Below are positions 23,903 through 34,314 of a stretch of DNA of 64,000 nucleotides, in pieces (positions within the stretch are counted from its first letter, which is position 1; each line of letters starts with the position of its first letter). The DNA comes from Dreissena polymorpha (taxonomy: Eukaryota > Mollusca > Bivalvia > Myida > Dreissenidae). The DNA is taken from positions 20,089,113 through 20,153,112 of the forward strand of contig NC_068360.1 of assembly GCF_020536995.1 (NCBI RefSeq), given 5' to 3'. Under the pieces are notes generated by a model. The model was given only the letters and a program-made list of their open reading frames with translations. It did no database searches and was not told the DNA's origin. A program made the position numbers and the translations under genes.

Positions 23903-24165
23903 CTATTGATACAATCTACAACAAGAAATGTGTCCACACGACACGGATGCCCCAAACTCCAACTTTGTAACTATATAAAAAAATAATCCATACAATTGTA
24001 AGAAACCCAGTTTGGTGAAGATCGGATGAAAACTACTTGAATTAGAGAGCAGGCACGAAAAGTGTGAGGGACTGACCGACCCACGGACAGTGCGAAAACT
24101 ATGTCGCCAATTGGGGGCATACAAATGAAGAATACTGTGTTTTAAATATAAAATGCCCATAATTA
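23903..24165. repeat. Short dispersed repeat in transposon intron
   Basis: This begins near ACAAGAAATGTGTCCACACG and ends near CGCCAATTGGGGGCATACA. The same head (ACAAGAAATGTGTC) occurs at 60219. It looks like a SINE-sized dispersed repeat; no tRNA boxes were recognised. Confidence 0.45.
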
Positions 24166-24172
24166 AAAATAC

Positions 24173-24313
24173 CGTTCGAGTTTTAAGTCTTATGCGTCAC
24201 TGTTTTGCTGCACGAGTAACAGTTATAGCCTTTCTTTTTTTGTGCTGAAGGTCATGGAGAAGGGCCAGTTTCGATGTGAAAGTCCCAGGTGAAACACCCA
24301 GTTTTTGATTTAC
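24173..24313 (-). pseudogene. Linker exon of transposon gene
   Basis: Open stretch VNQKLGVSPGTFTSKLALL followed by a basic region (HKKRKAITVTRAAKQ), a TGA, then RIRLKTRT before GTATTT. The pattern suits the basic linker between the Mutator-like domain and the exonuclease. The TGA probably replaces CGA by C-to-T change. The exact exon ends are uncertain because the reading phase does not fit its neighbours on either side. Confidence 0.55.
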
Positions 24314-24705
24314 CTGAAACAGATTGCAGTAAATGACAGAACAGTTGACAATGCACAATGCTAGAATATGCTTATGCGGAATAAAATAATATGAAATAAT
24401 GTCACTAATTTACAAAAGTTACAACATTTTTTAAGACCTAGTGATCTACATACACACAAATAATAATTAATTCAAGCCCTTTATTTTCAAAACCAATACG
24501 TATTTGACAAATTGAGAATATTTATGTTTTGTAAACTTGTAAAATTTCATATTTATTACCGGTATTAATAACTAGGACTGCAGGAAGAAAATAAACTTAT
24601 GTCACTTTAAAATATACATGTTTAACTAAGGACAACCATTCACATTCTACTGTAATTGTGTTTACTGGCAGTAAATCAGACAAAATATGAAGGAAAAATA
24701 TAGCA

Positions 24706-24813
24706 AGTACAATATAAAAAATGTATGCATGTAGACTACACGCGAATTACTTAGAGATAAGTACAATATAAAAAATGTATGCATGTAGACTACACGCGAA
24801 TTACTTAGAGATA
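24706..24813. repeat. 54 bp perfect tandem duplication
   Basis: Two identical direct copies with a period of 54 bases start at 24706 and 24760 (AGTACAATATAAAAAATGTA onward). The lack of any difference points to a recent event, unlike the decayed element around it. Confidence 0.9.
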
Positions 24814-24903
24814 ACTATCTGAATGTATTCAAAAGTATCAGTATTTTAGACAATAAATCATGATATAATGCACCAATGTACCAAAAAGACAAAGAAGTCT
24901 TAC

Positions 24904-25142
24904 CCAAATGCAAGCTTTGTGATCATGTCATAAACTCTGCCATGTTTCCGTCCAGTAGCCACATTATTTACTGCACCACAATTGCTAAACTGTATGTCCA
25001 AAACACATGCCAGTCCGAAATCCCTGCTTTCTACAGTGTTAAGTAAATTCATGGGCACTTGACAAGCACTGCATGCTAAAAGCGATTCGGTCAATGTGTC
25101 GAGTTCAACGACACGTCTACCAATTTTATATCCAACTAGCAT
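24904..25142 (-). pseudogene. Mutator-like transposase N-terminal exon
   Basis: The first coding exon of the gene in the 6.15 kb transposon, with ATG at 25142. It has GRRVVELDTLTESLLACSAC, with a CxxC pair, then VESRDFGLACVLDIQFSNCG, giving a second Cys knuckle, and VYDMITKLAFG. This order (zinc-knuckle-like cysteines, then a short FGL strand, then D-x-x-T-K) is what I know from the animal Mutator-like transposase domain. The donor is GG/GTAAGA. The rest of that domain, normally some 250-300 further residues with the catalytic acids, is not found downstream, so the element cannot encode a working transposase. Confidence 0.7.
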
Positions 25143-26506
25143 CGCTGTTGTCACATGTGGTCACGCTTACCGACGAACCGATAGGAAAATCGTCAAAATA
25201 ACAGTGGTCATACCGGAAATCCTGATTGTCGGTGGAAATAGTCTTTCTATTGAAATCCACATTGTTCTATTGAACGTTGTTGTTTTCAATACCTTTTAAG
25301 TTTCGTTTTGTATTCCGAATTATATCCAAATTAAACATTTTAAATGAAAATTATTAAGCCAAGTATCTGATTCTCATTGTTGACAAATTATCGTTTCGTT
25401 ATCAATAGACGCTTGCATTTGCACAGAAAATAACATCTACAGCGTAAGCAAGCGTTTCATCGATGTCGATCACGAAGTGACGTCAAGCAATCGAACGCTT
25501 GGTTTCAATGCAGTAAATCTCGAAAATATGTAAATGCCGAAAATTTAAAGGCGCATAATCAAAACAGTAAAACTAGAATTTACACTCGTTTATTCCAACC
25601 TAATATTTTGAAACCGTGAAAATATATAAAGGTTTTTAATTTTCACGATATAGTGAATCAATTACCGTAAAGTGGAAACGATCGAACATCCTTAAATAGT
25701 GAATCCGTTAACGAAAGTTTCGTAGCATCGTCCCATTCGACAATATGCACGAAATTACGTGGACTTTTGCACCGACATTCTATGGTGGACTCTTGAAAGA
25801 TACACTTTTTTCCAATATAACATACAAAACATCAAAACATGGTCTTTTTGTAAAAAAAAATGAAATATGACTATTATTATAATGTTAGACGCAAGGTGCC
25901 ATTTCTTGTCATGATGAGAAAATAAATTTTGTACAAACGTCAGTACAAGAATTAATATTTTTTTCTTTTTGTTTTCGTACATTTAGAAGACGCTTGTTAC
26001 ATCCGCACTATCCAATTCGATATGTTATATTAATGTAGCAAAAATGGTTATGCTGACGCCTGATGATCATGAAAACCTGTATACTCTTGCATTATGAATG
26101 TTTACAGTGTGTAATTATGCTTTTTTAAGTTTTTTTGTATGGGTCTTATTAACCCTGGTCTGATTAAATTTCTTACACTATGCATAATACAATTAGGTGT
26201 TGCTGAATACATCTAATTGATACTTTTCAGTCCACATGCGATATGTGTCACGTACTATAAGTTCATTATTTATATGTAAATATTTATTCTAAACTGTTGT
26301 CCATTCGAGCAATTATATATTGAGATTTTCTCTTCTTTCCGGTTACTTAAATACACATAAATTTTATCATTTCGTTGTAATTTGTAACAAAAAAATTGTT
26401 AATCCTTATTTACTGATGTACTTTGATCTGTTGTAGTCTTATCATTACACCTAACTACACAGAGATATGATTGCGTTATAAATATATAGGATCTTGCATG
26501 AGTGGT

Positions 26507-26623
26507 CGTTTTGTCTTGAATTTATTAAACAAGTCATCTAAATAAACATAAAAAACGAGGCTTGCCGAGTTTTTATCTTCAGTAAGATGACGAGTTTAAT
26601 AAATTCAATACAAAATTACAACG
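26507..26623. mobile_element. Small hairpin MITE
   Basis: Inverted-repeat arms of about 40 bp: TTGAATTTATTAAACAAGTC with GACGAGTTTAATAAATTCAA. In the middle lies a smaller palindrome, AAACGAGGCTTGCCGAGTTT. It sits in copy B's intron and has no counterpart in the relic intron. Confidence 0.7.
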
Positions 26624-26899
26624 AATCTAAGATTCTATTCATAACATGACCAACACATTTTCGTTTTATTTTATGCTCTTTTCACCGTTTATTCACATTG
26701 TAAAAGAGTTTAACTGAAGAAATGTATGGCAAGCAGTTCGACGCATAATCCCAAGAAACTAGGTTTCTCATGAGAACCTAGGTACTCAGAATGAGAACCA
26801 AGGTTCTTAGAATGTAACCTAGGTTCTCATGAGAACATAGCTTTTCAAATAAAAACCTAGGTTCTTGTGAAAACCTAGTGATACCAAACGAGAACTTAA

Positions 26900-27408
26900 A
26901 GGGATCTTTTCACGCTTTGGTAAATTGACAAAATTGAAAAAAGTTGTTTCAGATTCGCACATTTTCGTTTTAGTTATGATATTTGTAAGGAAACAGTAAT
27001 ACTGAACATTTACCATGGTCTAATATAGCCGTTATATGCATCTTTTGACGATTTTAAAACCTAAAAATTATAAAGCGTTGCAACGCGAAACGATTGAATA
27101 ATTTGGAGAGTTCTGTTTTTGTCGTTAAATTTTGTGAAACTACGAAGATTGCTTATATAAGTTATAAAATACGTCAAGCATGTGTACTCGGCGGAATAGC
27201 TCAGTAGGCTAAAGCGTTTTTACTTCAGGACTCTGGCAGGACTCCAGGGGTCACTGGTTCGAAACCTGCTCCGGGCAATGTTCTTTTCCTTTTTTTAATT
27301 TTATTCTTGATTTTTTACTGGAGCTTTTACGATCCAATGTTTACATTTATCAATATAAAGCATTTAATGAATAAGTTAAAAAATGCCAAAATCTGTGAAA
27401 AGGCCCCT
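26900..27408 (+). mobile_element. tRNA-carrying TTAA MITE, complete
   Basis: 509 bp with TTAA on both sides (26896-26899, 27409-27412) and ends AGGGATCTTTTCAC and GTGAAAAGGCCCCT. It is inserted in the foldback element around it. The tRNA-like core is at 27189-27280. Confidence 0.88.
27189..27280 (+). other. tRNA-like sequence inside MITE
   Basis: A-box-like TAGCTCAGTAGGC and a B-box-like GGTTCGAAACC, the best B-box match among the four cores. A short internal duplication (GGACTCTGGCAGGACTCCAG) lengthens the middle arm, so a normal cloverleaf is unlikely. Confidence 0.55.
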
Positions 27409-28344
27409 TTAAGTTCTCAGAATGAGAACCTTAGTTCTATGTGTCTATGAGAACCTAGGTTCTCAAGAAAAACCTAGATTCTCATGAGAACCTAGGTTCT
27501 CAAGCGTAAACTAAGGTTTTCAAATGATAACCTAGGTTCTCATGAGAAACCTGGTGTCTTGGGATTTCATAAACCTAGTTTCTCATGAGAACATAGGTTC
27601 TCATGAGAAACCTAGTTTCTTGGGAGTATGCGTCGAACCGCTTGCCATAATTAACCCCCAGTTGTCTCCTATTGCTTGGTACACGCTGGCGGCATATGTG
27701 TAAAATGATAAGAAATAGGCATGAAACCGTGAATGTTACTCCCCAAGAACATTTTTGTAACAATGTTCAGACAATGCTTAGTAATATTCTACGAAACTTG
27801 TAGAAAACTTTTTGAGGAATGAAATTAGTAAAGTAATCGGTCGACATTGGTCTGAACACGTTAATAAAAAATTAAACTGTTTATAAAATACATCTTTAAT
27901 TGTAAATATTATTTTGAGATTAACATTGAAACAAATTCAGATCAATCGTTACATAATACATTGTTACAGCATTAAATGAGTTTCAGATATTCAGTTCCCT
28001 TGTTCGGGCCTCAAACGCCTGTACGGTACAGTTTTCTATTTTAAGTATGGCTGTGATATAGTACGCAATCATATGGTATAAATAAAAGTTTTATCTCTAT
28101 TGATAATGTGTAACAATGTATTATTCAATCGTATTAAAGAAATCAGCAACACTGCAAAAAAAACTTATGCACTAAAGACTTTGCAAACATATTTCAATAA
28201 CTTGAGATATCTGCAAAAATAAAGTTCTTAACGGCGTGTTTTTATTCTGTCAAGCCCGTGTGTAATCATGTGAACCCCATTGATCCTGCGCCCTGAATAA
28301 TATGTGTCCCGTATTCCAAACGAGCAAGTTTACGCCGTCCGACG

Positions 28345-28500
28345 CGTAATTCTGAAAACCTAGGTTCTCAGAGAACCTAGGTTCTCATGGAACCTAGGTT
28401 TTCAGAGAACCTAGGTTCTCATGAGAACCTAGGTTCTTTAAAAACCTAGGTTCTCAGAGAACCTAGGTTCTCAGAGAACCTAGGTTCTCAGAAAACCTAT
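28345..28500. repeat. AACCTAGGTTCTC palindrome array
   Basis: About ten units of the palindromic word AACCTAGGTTCTC in direct and inverted order, with a decayed CGACGCGTAATTCTGA head resembling the terminal repeat of the foldback family. It is probably a truncated member. Confidence 0.75.
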
Positions 28501-28525
28501 GATTCCCAAATGAAAACCACGGATA

Positions 28526-28788
28526 TGGCAAGCAGTTCGACGCATAATCCCAAGAAACTAGGTTTTTCATGAGAACCTAGGTTCTCATTCTGAAAACCTT
28601 AGTTCTCATGAGAAGCTAGGTTTTCAAATAAGAACCTAGGTTCTCATGAAAACCTAGGTTCTCATTTGAAAACTTGGGTTCTTGAAGCCATGTGCAATCT
28701 TCAAGCGAGAACCTTGGTTCTTATTCTGAGAACCTAGGTTCTCATGAGAAACCTAGTTTCTTGGGATTATGCGTCAAACCGCTTGCCA
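28526..28788. mobile_element. Short foldback MITE, second copy
   Basis: Same family as 26727-27647: ends TGGCAAGCAGTTCGACGCAT and its complement, with TA on both sides, and AACCTAGGTTCTC units between. 263 bp and uninterrupted. Confidence 0.85.
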
Positions 28789-28799
28789 TAGAAATGCGC

Positions 28800-29421
28800 T
28801 GGAATAATGGCGTCATTTCGTCAAAAAATGACGTCATTTCACAGTTATATAACTAGTGTAATAAAACCCGTGTAATAAACAAAATTTATTATATACCGGT
28901 TTAATGCATTTAACAAATTACAGGTTGTATCAATCGTTGAAATAAAAAATCCCGTATTACGCTTCTCGCTGTTTCCAATTCTGTATTACCATACTAGCCG
29001 GACTACTTCGACCCATTTAATGACGTCATATTCCGCTCACCGAAAATATAAATATGTTATATTACGAACTATATAACGTAGTACACCGTGTGACGTCAAT
29101 TCTGTGACGAAACACAATAGTTTTATCTAAACTCTCTGGAATTTAAGGACATGTCGAACGTGGTGTTTTTTAACAGTAAACTATTTGTTAAAAATATCGA
29201 ACGAATTCAAAACGTATTTTGGAGTGTGTGTTTATTATGCTTAAATGTTTATTTCGATAGGTATACAATAAAATAGTGTGGTTTAAACTAAGTTTCGATA
29301 AAGACATGGACGGTGGAAGAATAGAAGTGGAAGTGCATATCGTTTCAACGTTTTTGTTATAAACATCGGATTAAAGCTGTCAACCAAATTGTTATAAACA
29401 TTCGATTAACGATGGCATTAA
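28800..29421. other. Intron sequence with TGACGTCA sites
   Basis: No gene is seen. TGACGTCA palindromes (CRE-like) occur near 28839 and 29020, and a GTGACGTCA near 29090. Such sites are common in repeats and I do not claim a function. Confidence 0.35.
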
Positions 29422-30482
29422 GCCCGTAGCCAGGACAGCTCATCTAGCGCATGCGCAGATTGTATTTGTCGCAGTGTAAACATTGCATGAAATGATGAAC
29501 AAATACACAATAAATGATACGTTTATGAGTAAAAACATTAATGCAATTGCTAAAATATATACTGATCATCTTAACTGTACCGATAACTTGTCGATTTTGG
29601 CCTTACAATTTTTTTGTCGCGTTTAAACGTTGTGTTTACATCGCCTTTTCTAAATATGGACGGCTGTTTTTGGGGAATATCGGCTATCATATGATTACTT
29701 TTGATCGGATTTATTTTCATCGACCAATGAAAAGTTTGTTCCTTTGCAAGTTGAATGTCATCAAAGAGGTACACCACGGGCTAACAAGGCGTTTTTTTTT
29801 TATTAAATGAGAGTATACATTTTCACGGCTGGTACTTGTTTAAGCCAACTTTGAGGTAGAAGCAAGATAAGAGAAGATCGTTATAAATGTTTGAAAATAT
29901 CATTTTAGCGTTTTTTTATCCATTTTGAGTCAAGTTTACGAAAGGTTTTTGTTATAAACCTATGCGCATTTGTGCGCTAGCCATCCGAAAATTCCCTGTC
30001 GCAAGCCTCAAGCAACTATTTTGTTTGGAGTTGTTTCCCCTGCCGAACATTCTTCAAATCAGTCACATTTGTTTATACTTCTGCACGAATTTCTGGCTGC
30101 GTTTTCAGTATTTGCCACATGTCATCGTAAGTAAATGATATATTTCTGATTTTTATAGTAGAATCTTGTCAGTAAATATGATTTAAACAATATTTCATGG
30201 TCGTCATTGTCAATTTCTCGCCCATTATATTTTGATGATTTCGGTTGCAGATCACAATTCAGATAAAAAAAATTCCTGCGGGTTTTCTTATTGCAATGGA
30301 ATGTGTGTTCATGTATTATGTTTAAAAAAGGCTGCATACATCGTAGTTTTTTCATATATGACTTGTAAAACAGTGTTTGAGGAAGAACAACTTTGATAAA
30401 GATAAAAAAAAATACTGTACATATCAACTATTTTTCAATCATTAAGATTTATTGGCAATTGTCATTAATTGTTTAGATTGTC

Positions 30483-30563
30483 ATGAGTGAGGACCTTTTT
30501 CTGTCTGATTCCGACTCGGAGCTGCACATTGAGTCTTCTATTACAGAAGAGGACTTGGAGTAG
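30483..30563 (+). CDS. Possible acidic 26-residue ORF or first coding exon
   Basis: After an acceptor-like TTGTTTAG, the frame MSEDLFLSDSDSELHIESSI continues TEEDLE and stops. A donor-like CATC/GTAAGT lies upstream at 30128, which suits a 5' non-coding exon. An acidic, Ser/Asp-rich start is common at the N-terminus of cut-and-paste transposases, but I do not recognise the protein. It could be a complete micropeptide or a broken exon of the element that contains it. Confidence 0.3.
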   Translation: MSEDLFLSDSDSELHIESSITEEDLE

Positions 30564-30975
30564 AAAGAAGAGGTTAAAATTTCAAGCTTATATTTTTAGC
30601 TTAATAAACATGTACCAGTCGGCCAATTTTAAAATGAATTAAATTAACAAGTGTTTCAACCGTGTTATGTCATACTCCCGTCGTTATGTTATAATTCCTG
30701 GACATTATATATATTGTGCTAAGAGTTTAAATCCTACTAATAGATTTTTTAAGCATTTGAATGTTATAAACACTAATCAGCAAATATCAATGTGAATTAG
30801 AATTCTTGTGAATAATCGAATCAGATAATTTTTATGAATGATTGCCAGCGCAAGATATTCAGTTCAGTTTAAATTCTGAATAATTTAATTGATTTTGTTT
30901 AAGAAATTAATTTGGGATTGCTAAATCTTGTATGGTACTGTGTCGTAATATGCTATTTTGTTTTTTTCATAAGAG

Positions 30976-31035
30976 TATCCATCAAGCCCGGATTTCAGGA
31001 AGCGACAAAAAGCGAAATTCCTGCAGTACCAGTAG
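30976..31035 (+). CDS. Possible short exon, unknown protein
   Basis: After TTTTTTTCATAAGAG the open stretch reads YPSSPDFRKRQKAKFLQYQ, then TAG. It is basic and lies in the same candidate element as 30483 and 31965. There is no family match; it may be a chance open stretch. Confidence 0.2.
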   Translation, partial: YPSSPDFRKRQKAKFLQYQ

Positions 31036-31964
31036 ATATTTAATATGCGGTCTGACATAAAGGTCATTTCGGTGTTACCATGCTTTAAACACTTTACTAA
31101 TTAATTGTACAGCATGCAGTATTTGAAATAAACACTTGCTCACTAAAATGTGGCAAGTTAATAATTATATTGTCAGGTACATACCGTTAATGAATTATAA
31201 AATGTTGCTTGCATAAGACTGAGGAAAAAAAAGAAAATTCATTCAAATGCAGAGTATATTTTACGTATATTTGACAAAGATTGCATGATATATACCTATC
31301 ATACTTCACTAGCACAATCATAAATTATAGATTTGGCATTAGTAATTTTTGTTTAGAGAACATTGTTTGAATTTATATGAAATTTCCAATTAATTTCCGT
31401 ACAACTTTTCATAGATAAATTGTATTCTCATTATCCCATAAGGTATTCACTAGTATAATGTTAAATGCATTTTTAACATTCTAGTACTATAGTATAGTCC
31501 ATTTAAAGCAGAGTAACAATTCTCAAAACATCTAAACATGTTCTGTTAACACTACAAACGTGTTTATATTATTTGGATTGAAAAAAGCGCTTCTTTCACT
31601 GAACACACCAATTAAGTAAAGCTGTGTGTATTCATTTATCTACAAAAAAGGAAAAGAAAGATACATCAGAATTCAGTAATTTAAGTTCTCATTTTAAGTT
31701 TTTCATCAATATATATTCAATATGTTCAGTAAAATATATAAGTAATATATGAGATACTCATATTTGTATATTAAATATCATGTTATTATTTCATAGGCAT
31801 TGGATTATTAATAGAACGGAACAAATAATATGATATAATACACTATATTTTTTTTATATAATCTTCTAAATTTATTTAACATTCAAGCCAACAAGTTGTG
31901 TCCATTAAAACATCATTAACATGTATGTCGTCGTGAAACAAAAACAATACACTGTTCATTTCAG

Positions 31965-32060
31965 TTTCCTGAATACCCGACATGGTATAATGTGAAATGT
32001 TCGGGTGATCAGGCGATCTACACCTACAAGTTAATGGACAATTACAAAGAAAATATTTAG
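31965..32060 (+). CDS. Possible terminal exon, unknown protein
   Basis: After a good acceptor (TTCATTTCAG) the frame reads FPEYPTWYNVKCSGDQAIYT, then YKLMDNYKENI and TAG. The composition is protein-like (Trp, Cys, Tyr) rather than random AT-rich. Whether it joins the upstream short exons is not shown. Confidence 0.3.
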   Translation, partial: FPEYPTWYNVKCSGDQAIYTYKLMDNYKENI

Positions 32061-32528
32061 AAACTGATACAGTTTTAGCTTGTTAAATAACATGTTAAAT
32101 GCAATTGTAAGCATTGGGTACTATATGCACAAATATCCTTCAATACATGTGTGGGAGTACGATAGTGTGTTTATTGTCAAAAACTGACAGACAATCCGAT
32201 TTTTGAAATATCAATATCTTGCTTATTTGGCAACAATGTTTTAATCAAATAAAGAGTTTTAATTTTGTTCAAGTGTTTTTTTAAAGAATATGTATAAGTA
32301 TCCCAGATTTTTTAAAATTTTATAAAATGAGTTGTCCTGGCTTATTAAGGTAAGCGTGTCGGAAACCTGTGTTTTTCCGGTTCGAATGTTTGCACGTTAA
32401 TTTACATAAACTGTATTCATACGCGTCTTAAAAACTATGGCGTACCGTTTTTGTCATTGTTTTGTCAGTTTTGTTAAAGTAAACAATACAATTGTTAACG
32501 GTTTTCTTAGTTGTTGTATATAATAAAA

Positions 32529-32687
32529 GGACTATTACGCTAGTCAATTGTTTCAAGAGTTTGTATCACTCTCGTGGCTTGTGCTATTTCGCATCACACT
32601 CGAGGCTCCGCCTCTCGTGTGATACGTCATCACACAAGCCACTCGAGTGATACAAACTCTTGGAACAATTGACTAGCGAAATATTCC
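32529..32687. mobile_element. Hairpin MITE
   Basis: A long inverted repeat: CTAGTCAATTGTTTCAAGAG and its near-complement CTCTTGGAACAATTGACTAG, arms about 60-70 bp. A smaller palindrome, CTCGAGGCTCCGCCTCTCGT, is at the centre. It lies about 95 bp upstream of copy B exon 2. Confidence 0.85.
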
Positions 32688-32781
32688 ATATTTAGCATTA
32701 CGTTATTTCACTCCCGGAGCGTAGATCATGTTATAAAATGTTGTATTCATTATTAGCTTGAAGAATATTTATTTATTTCAG

Positions 32782-33188
32782 ATCAGTTAAAAGTTCCTAC
32801 AATCTACTTCCATGCACGCTTTCCTTCTCATACAACTATACAACAATACCAGGATGTAGTCTTCCCGACAGTGGAGGTCAACGAAGGTCAATGTTATAAT
32901 CCTGCAACTGGAATGTTTACTGCCTCTGTCTCTGGAATGTATCTGTTCTCGGTTCAATATTGTAATTCATATAAGACAAATGCTTATTTTGAAATCGTTC
33001 ACCAAAGCAAGACAATACAAAGGTCCTCATACTATGAACAGAGTGGACATTATCCTTGTGTTACTATGCAGGCATCTACGTGGGTTGCCATGGGAGACCG
33101 GATCTGGGTGCGTGCAACATCGACGAGTACGTTGTATACAGATGGACACAGATATAATTCGTTTTCGGGCACATTGATTCATGTTTAA
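32782..33188 (+). pseudogene. C1q-domain protein copy B, exon 2 (intact C1q head)
   Basis: The C1q head exon of copy B. The acceptor is TTTATTTCAG, and it joins exon 1 (18495) in phase 1, giving a 277-codon frame with one internal stop. The domain is complete: VPTIYFHARF, DVVFPTVEVNEGQCYNPATG, F-x-A-x-V-SGMYLFSVQY and the ending FSGTLIHV. This exon alone shows no damage, so the break in exon 1 may be recent, or the exon may still be used with another first exon. It is called a pseudogene only because of the stop in its partner exon, 14.3 kb away. Confidence 0.85.
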
Positions 33189-33303
33189 CAAATATCGGTT
33201 GCCATGGGAGACCGGATCTCGGTGCGTTCCACACATGGGAGCACGTTGTATACAGATTCAGAGAAATATAGCTCATTTTCGGGCACGTTGATTCATCTTT
33301 AAC
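33189..33303 (+). repeat. Partial tandem copy of the C1q exon end
   Basis: About 105 bases repeat the last part of copy B exon 2 (33085-33188), starting at TTGCCATGGGAGACCGGATC and ending at TTGATTCATCTTTAAC. It follows the stop codon directly and is diverged, so it lies in the 3' untranslated region or just past it. Confidence 0.9.
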
Positions 33304-34314
33304 AAGCATATACAGAACATACAATGTATTGATGTCGGCAGAATCGCATTTGTATGTACATCTATATAATAATATATATATATATATAACATTATTACTA
33401 AAATTTACATAAAATATTGGCAAAAATGCATACTGTTATACCTGTAATTGTATCATAAACTTCTACATACGTCTAATATTTAAAAGCAGATGACGTCACT
33501 TTTATATTATTATCACTGAAAAATTATAAGTAGGAATTAAGCGTGTTTTATCTTCGTCATTGATTTAGTGTTATTTTAACAAGATCAGAAATCGCATATC
33601 TTCCGAACATGAATTACATGACGTAGAAATAAAAACAACTTTAATTCATCTACTGGTTATTTAGAAAAAGGAAATTGTTTTCCGTGTTCCTGCATAAATA
33701 CTTTACTCATAAGCCTGTATAGTTTACATAGTTTACTATGCATGTTTATGTGACTAAAATCTAGTGTATACATTGGCATTGGCATTTTTATCTCTTAGCG
33801 TTAAGCATAATGTAAATAAATATTTGAAACAAAAAATGTGGTATTTGATGCTTTTTTAAAAGTGATTTTTTTACACTTAAATTATACAAGGAAATAATTG
33901 TAGCACGAAACCACTTCTTGAGAACGTTTGTTTTCAATGTTGGTCCATCCATTAGAAATAAATACCAAACGTTGTATTAATATAAACTATGTGAAAGCAT
34001 TTTGCTTCACAACCGAACTAGTACAAAATGTCAAAAAAATAAAGACATTATAACATACATAAATGTCATTTCAACAAGAGATCAAAAGGCCCAAAGGCGG
34101 TCAACTGACACGCAAAGGAACAAAAGTGTTTCACGACAGACATATATTGGGAAAACTGCCCCAATCCTGGCAACCATGTTTTTCAAAGGGCCTAAATTTA
34201 AAAAAATAACTCAGAAAAAAATGTCAATAGAACAATAATTTAATTATTTGAGAAAGGTTCATGATGATCGGGATAATTCAGCTAAGAAATGAATAAAACA
34301 AATGCCCTGTACAC
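33304..34314. other. 3' flank of C1q copy B; no gene seen
   Basis: AT-rich. A short TA microsatellite is at about 33370-33387, and an AATAAA at about 33815 could serve as a polyadenylation signal. No coding sequence is recognised. Confidence 0.4.

Larger units (their letters stand above)
19540..25691 (-). mobile_element. 6.15 kb TTAA-flanked DNA transposon with Mutator-like/exonuclease gene remains
   Basis: The ends are a perfect 16 bp inverted repeat, GGATGTTCGATCGTTT, with TTAA on both sides (19536-19539 and 25692-25695). Comparison with the relic intron at about 15840-15870 gives an empty site with one copy of the target, so the duplication is four bases. Inside, on the minus strand, lie exons of a gene with the N-terminal part of a Mutator-like transposase domain, a basic linker and a DEDDh exonuclease. 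Most of the transposase domain is missing. A 175 bp tandem-repeat element (20388-21573) has inserted within it. MULE transposases normally make 8-11 bp duplications, so the TTAA target points to another superfamily, or to a carried gene. Confidence 0.8.
26727..27647. mobile_element. TA-flanked foldback MITE with AACCTAGGTTCTC palindromes
   Basis: Terminal inverted repeats of about 50 bp with two mismatches start TGGCAAGCAGTTCGACGCAT, with TA on both sides. The interior is a chain of AACCTAGGTTCTCATGAGAA palindromes. A tRNA-carrying MITE (26900-27408) has inserted into it. A shorter copy of the same family lies at 28526-28788. Confidence 0.85.
29422..32344 (+). mobile_element. Candidate 2.9 kb TTAA-flanked element
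   Basis: The inner inverted repeat is AGCCAGGACAGCTCAT at the left and the complement of AGCCAGGACAACTCAT at the right. TTAA lies at 29418-29421 and 32345-32348. The left end is four bases longer than the right. The interior holds short open stretches with good splice-like borders (30483-30563, 30976-31035, 31965-32060), suggesting a small multi-exon gene of unknown kind. No empty site is available here. Confidence 0.5.

Noticed and set aside
24904-25142. A host gene unrelated to transposons
   Set aside because: It lies inside precise TIRs with a TTAA duplication and shares strand and order with the degraded exonuclease exons.
26727-28788. A CRISPR-like array
   Set aside because: The repeated word is palindromic and in alternating orientation, without unique spacers of constant length, and the DNA is from an animal.
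28839-29098. A cAMP-response promoter
   Set aside because: TGACGTCA words alone, in an intron full of repeats, do not support a promoter.
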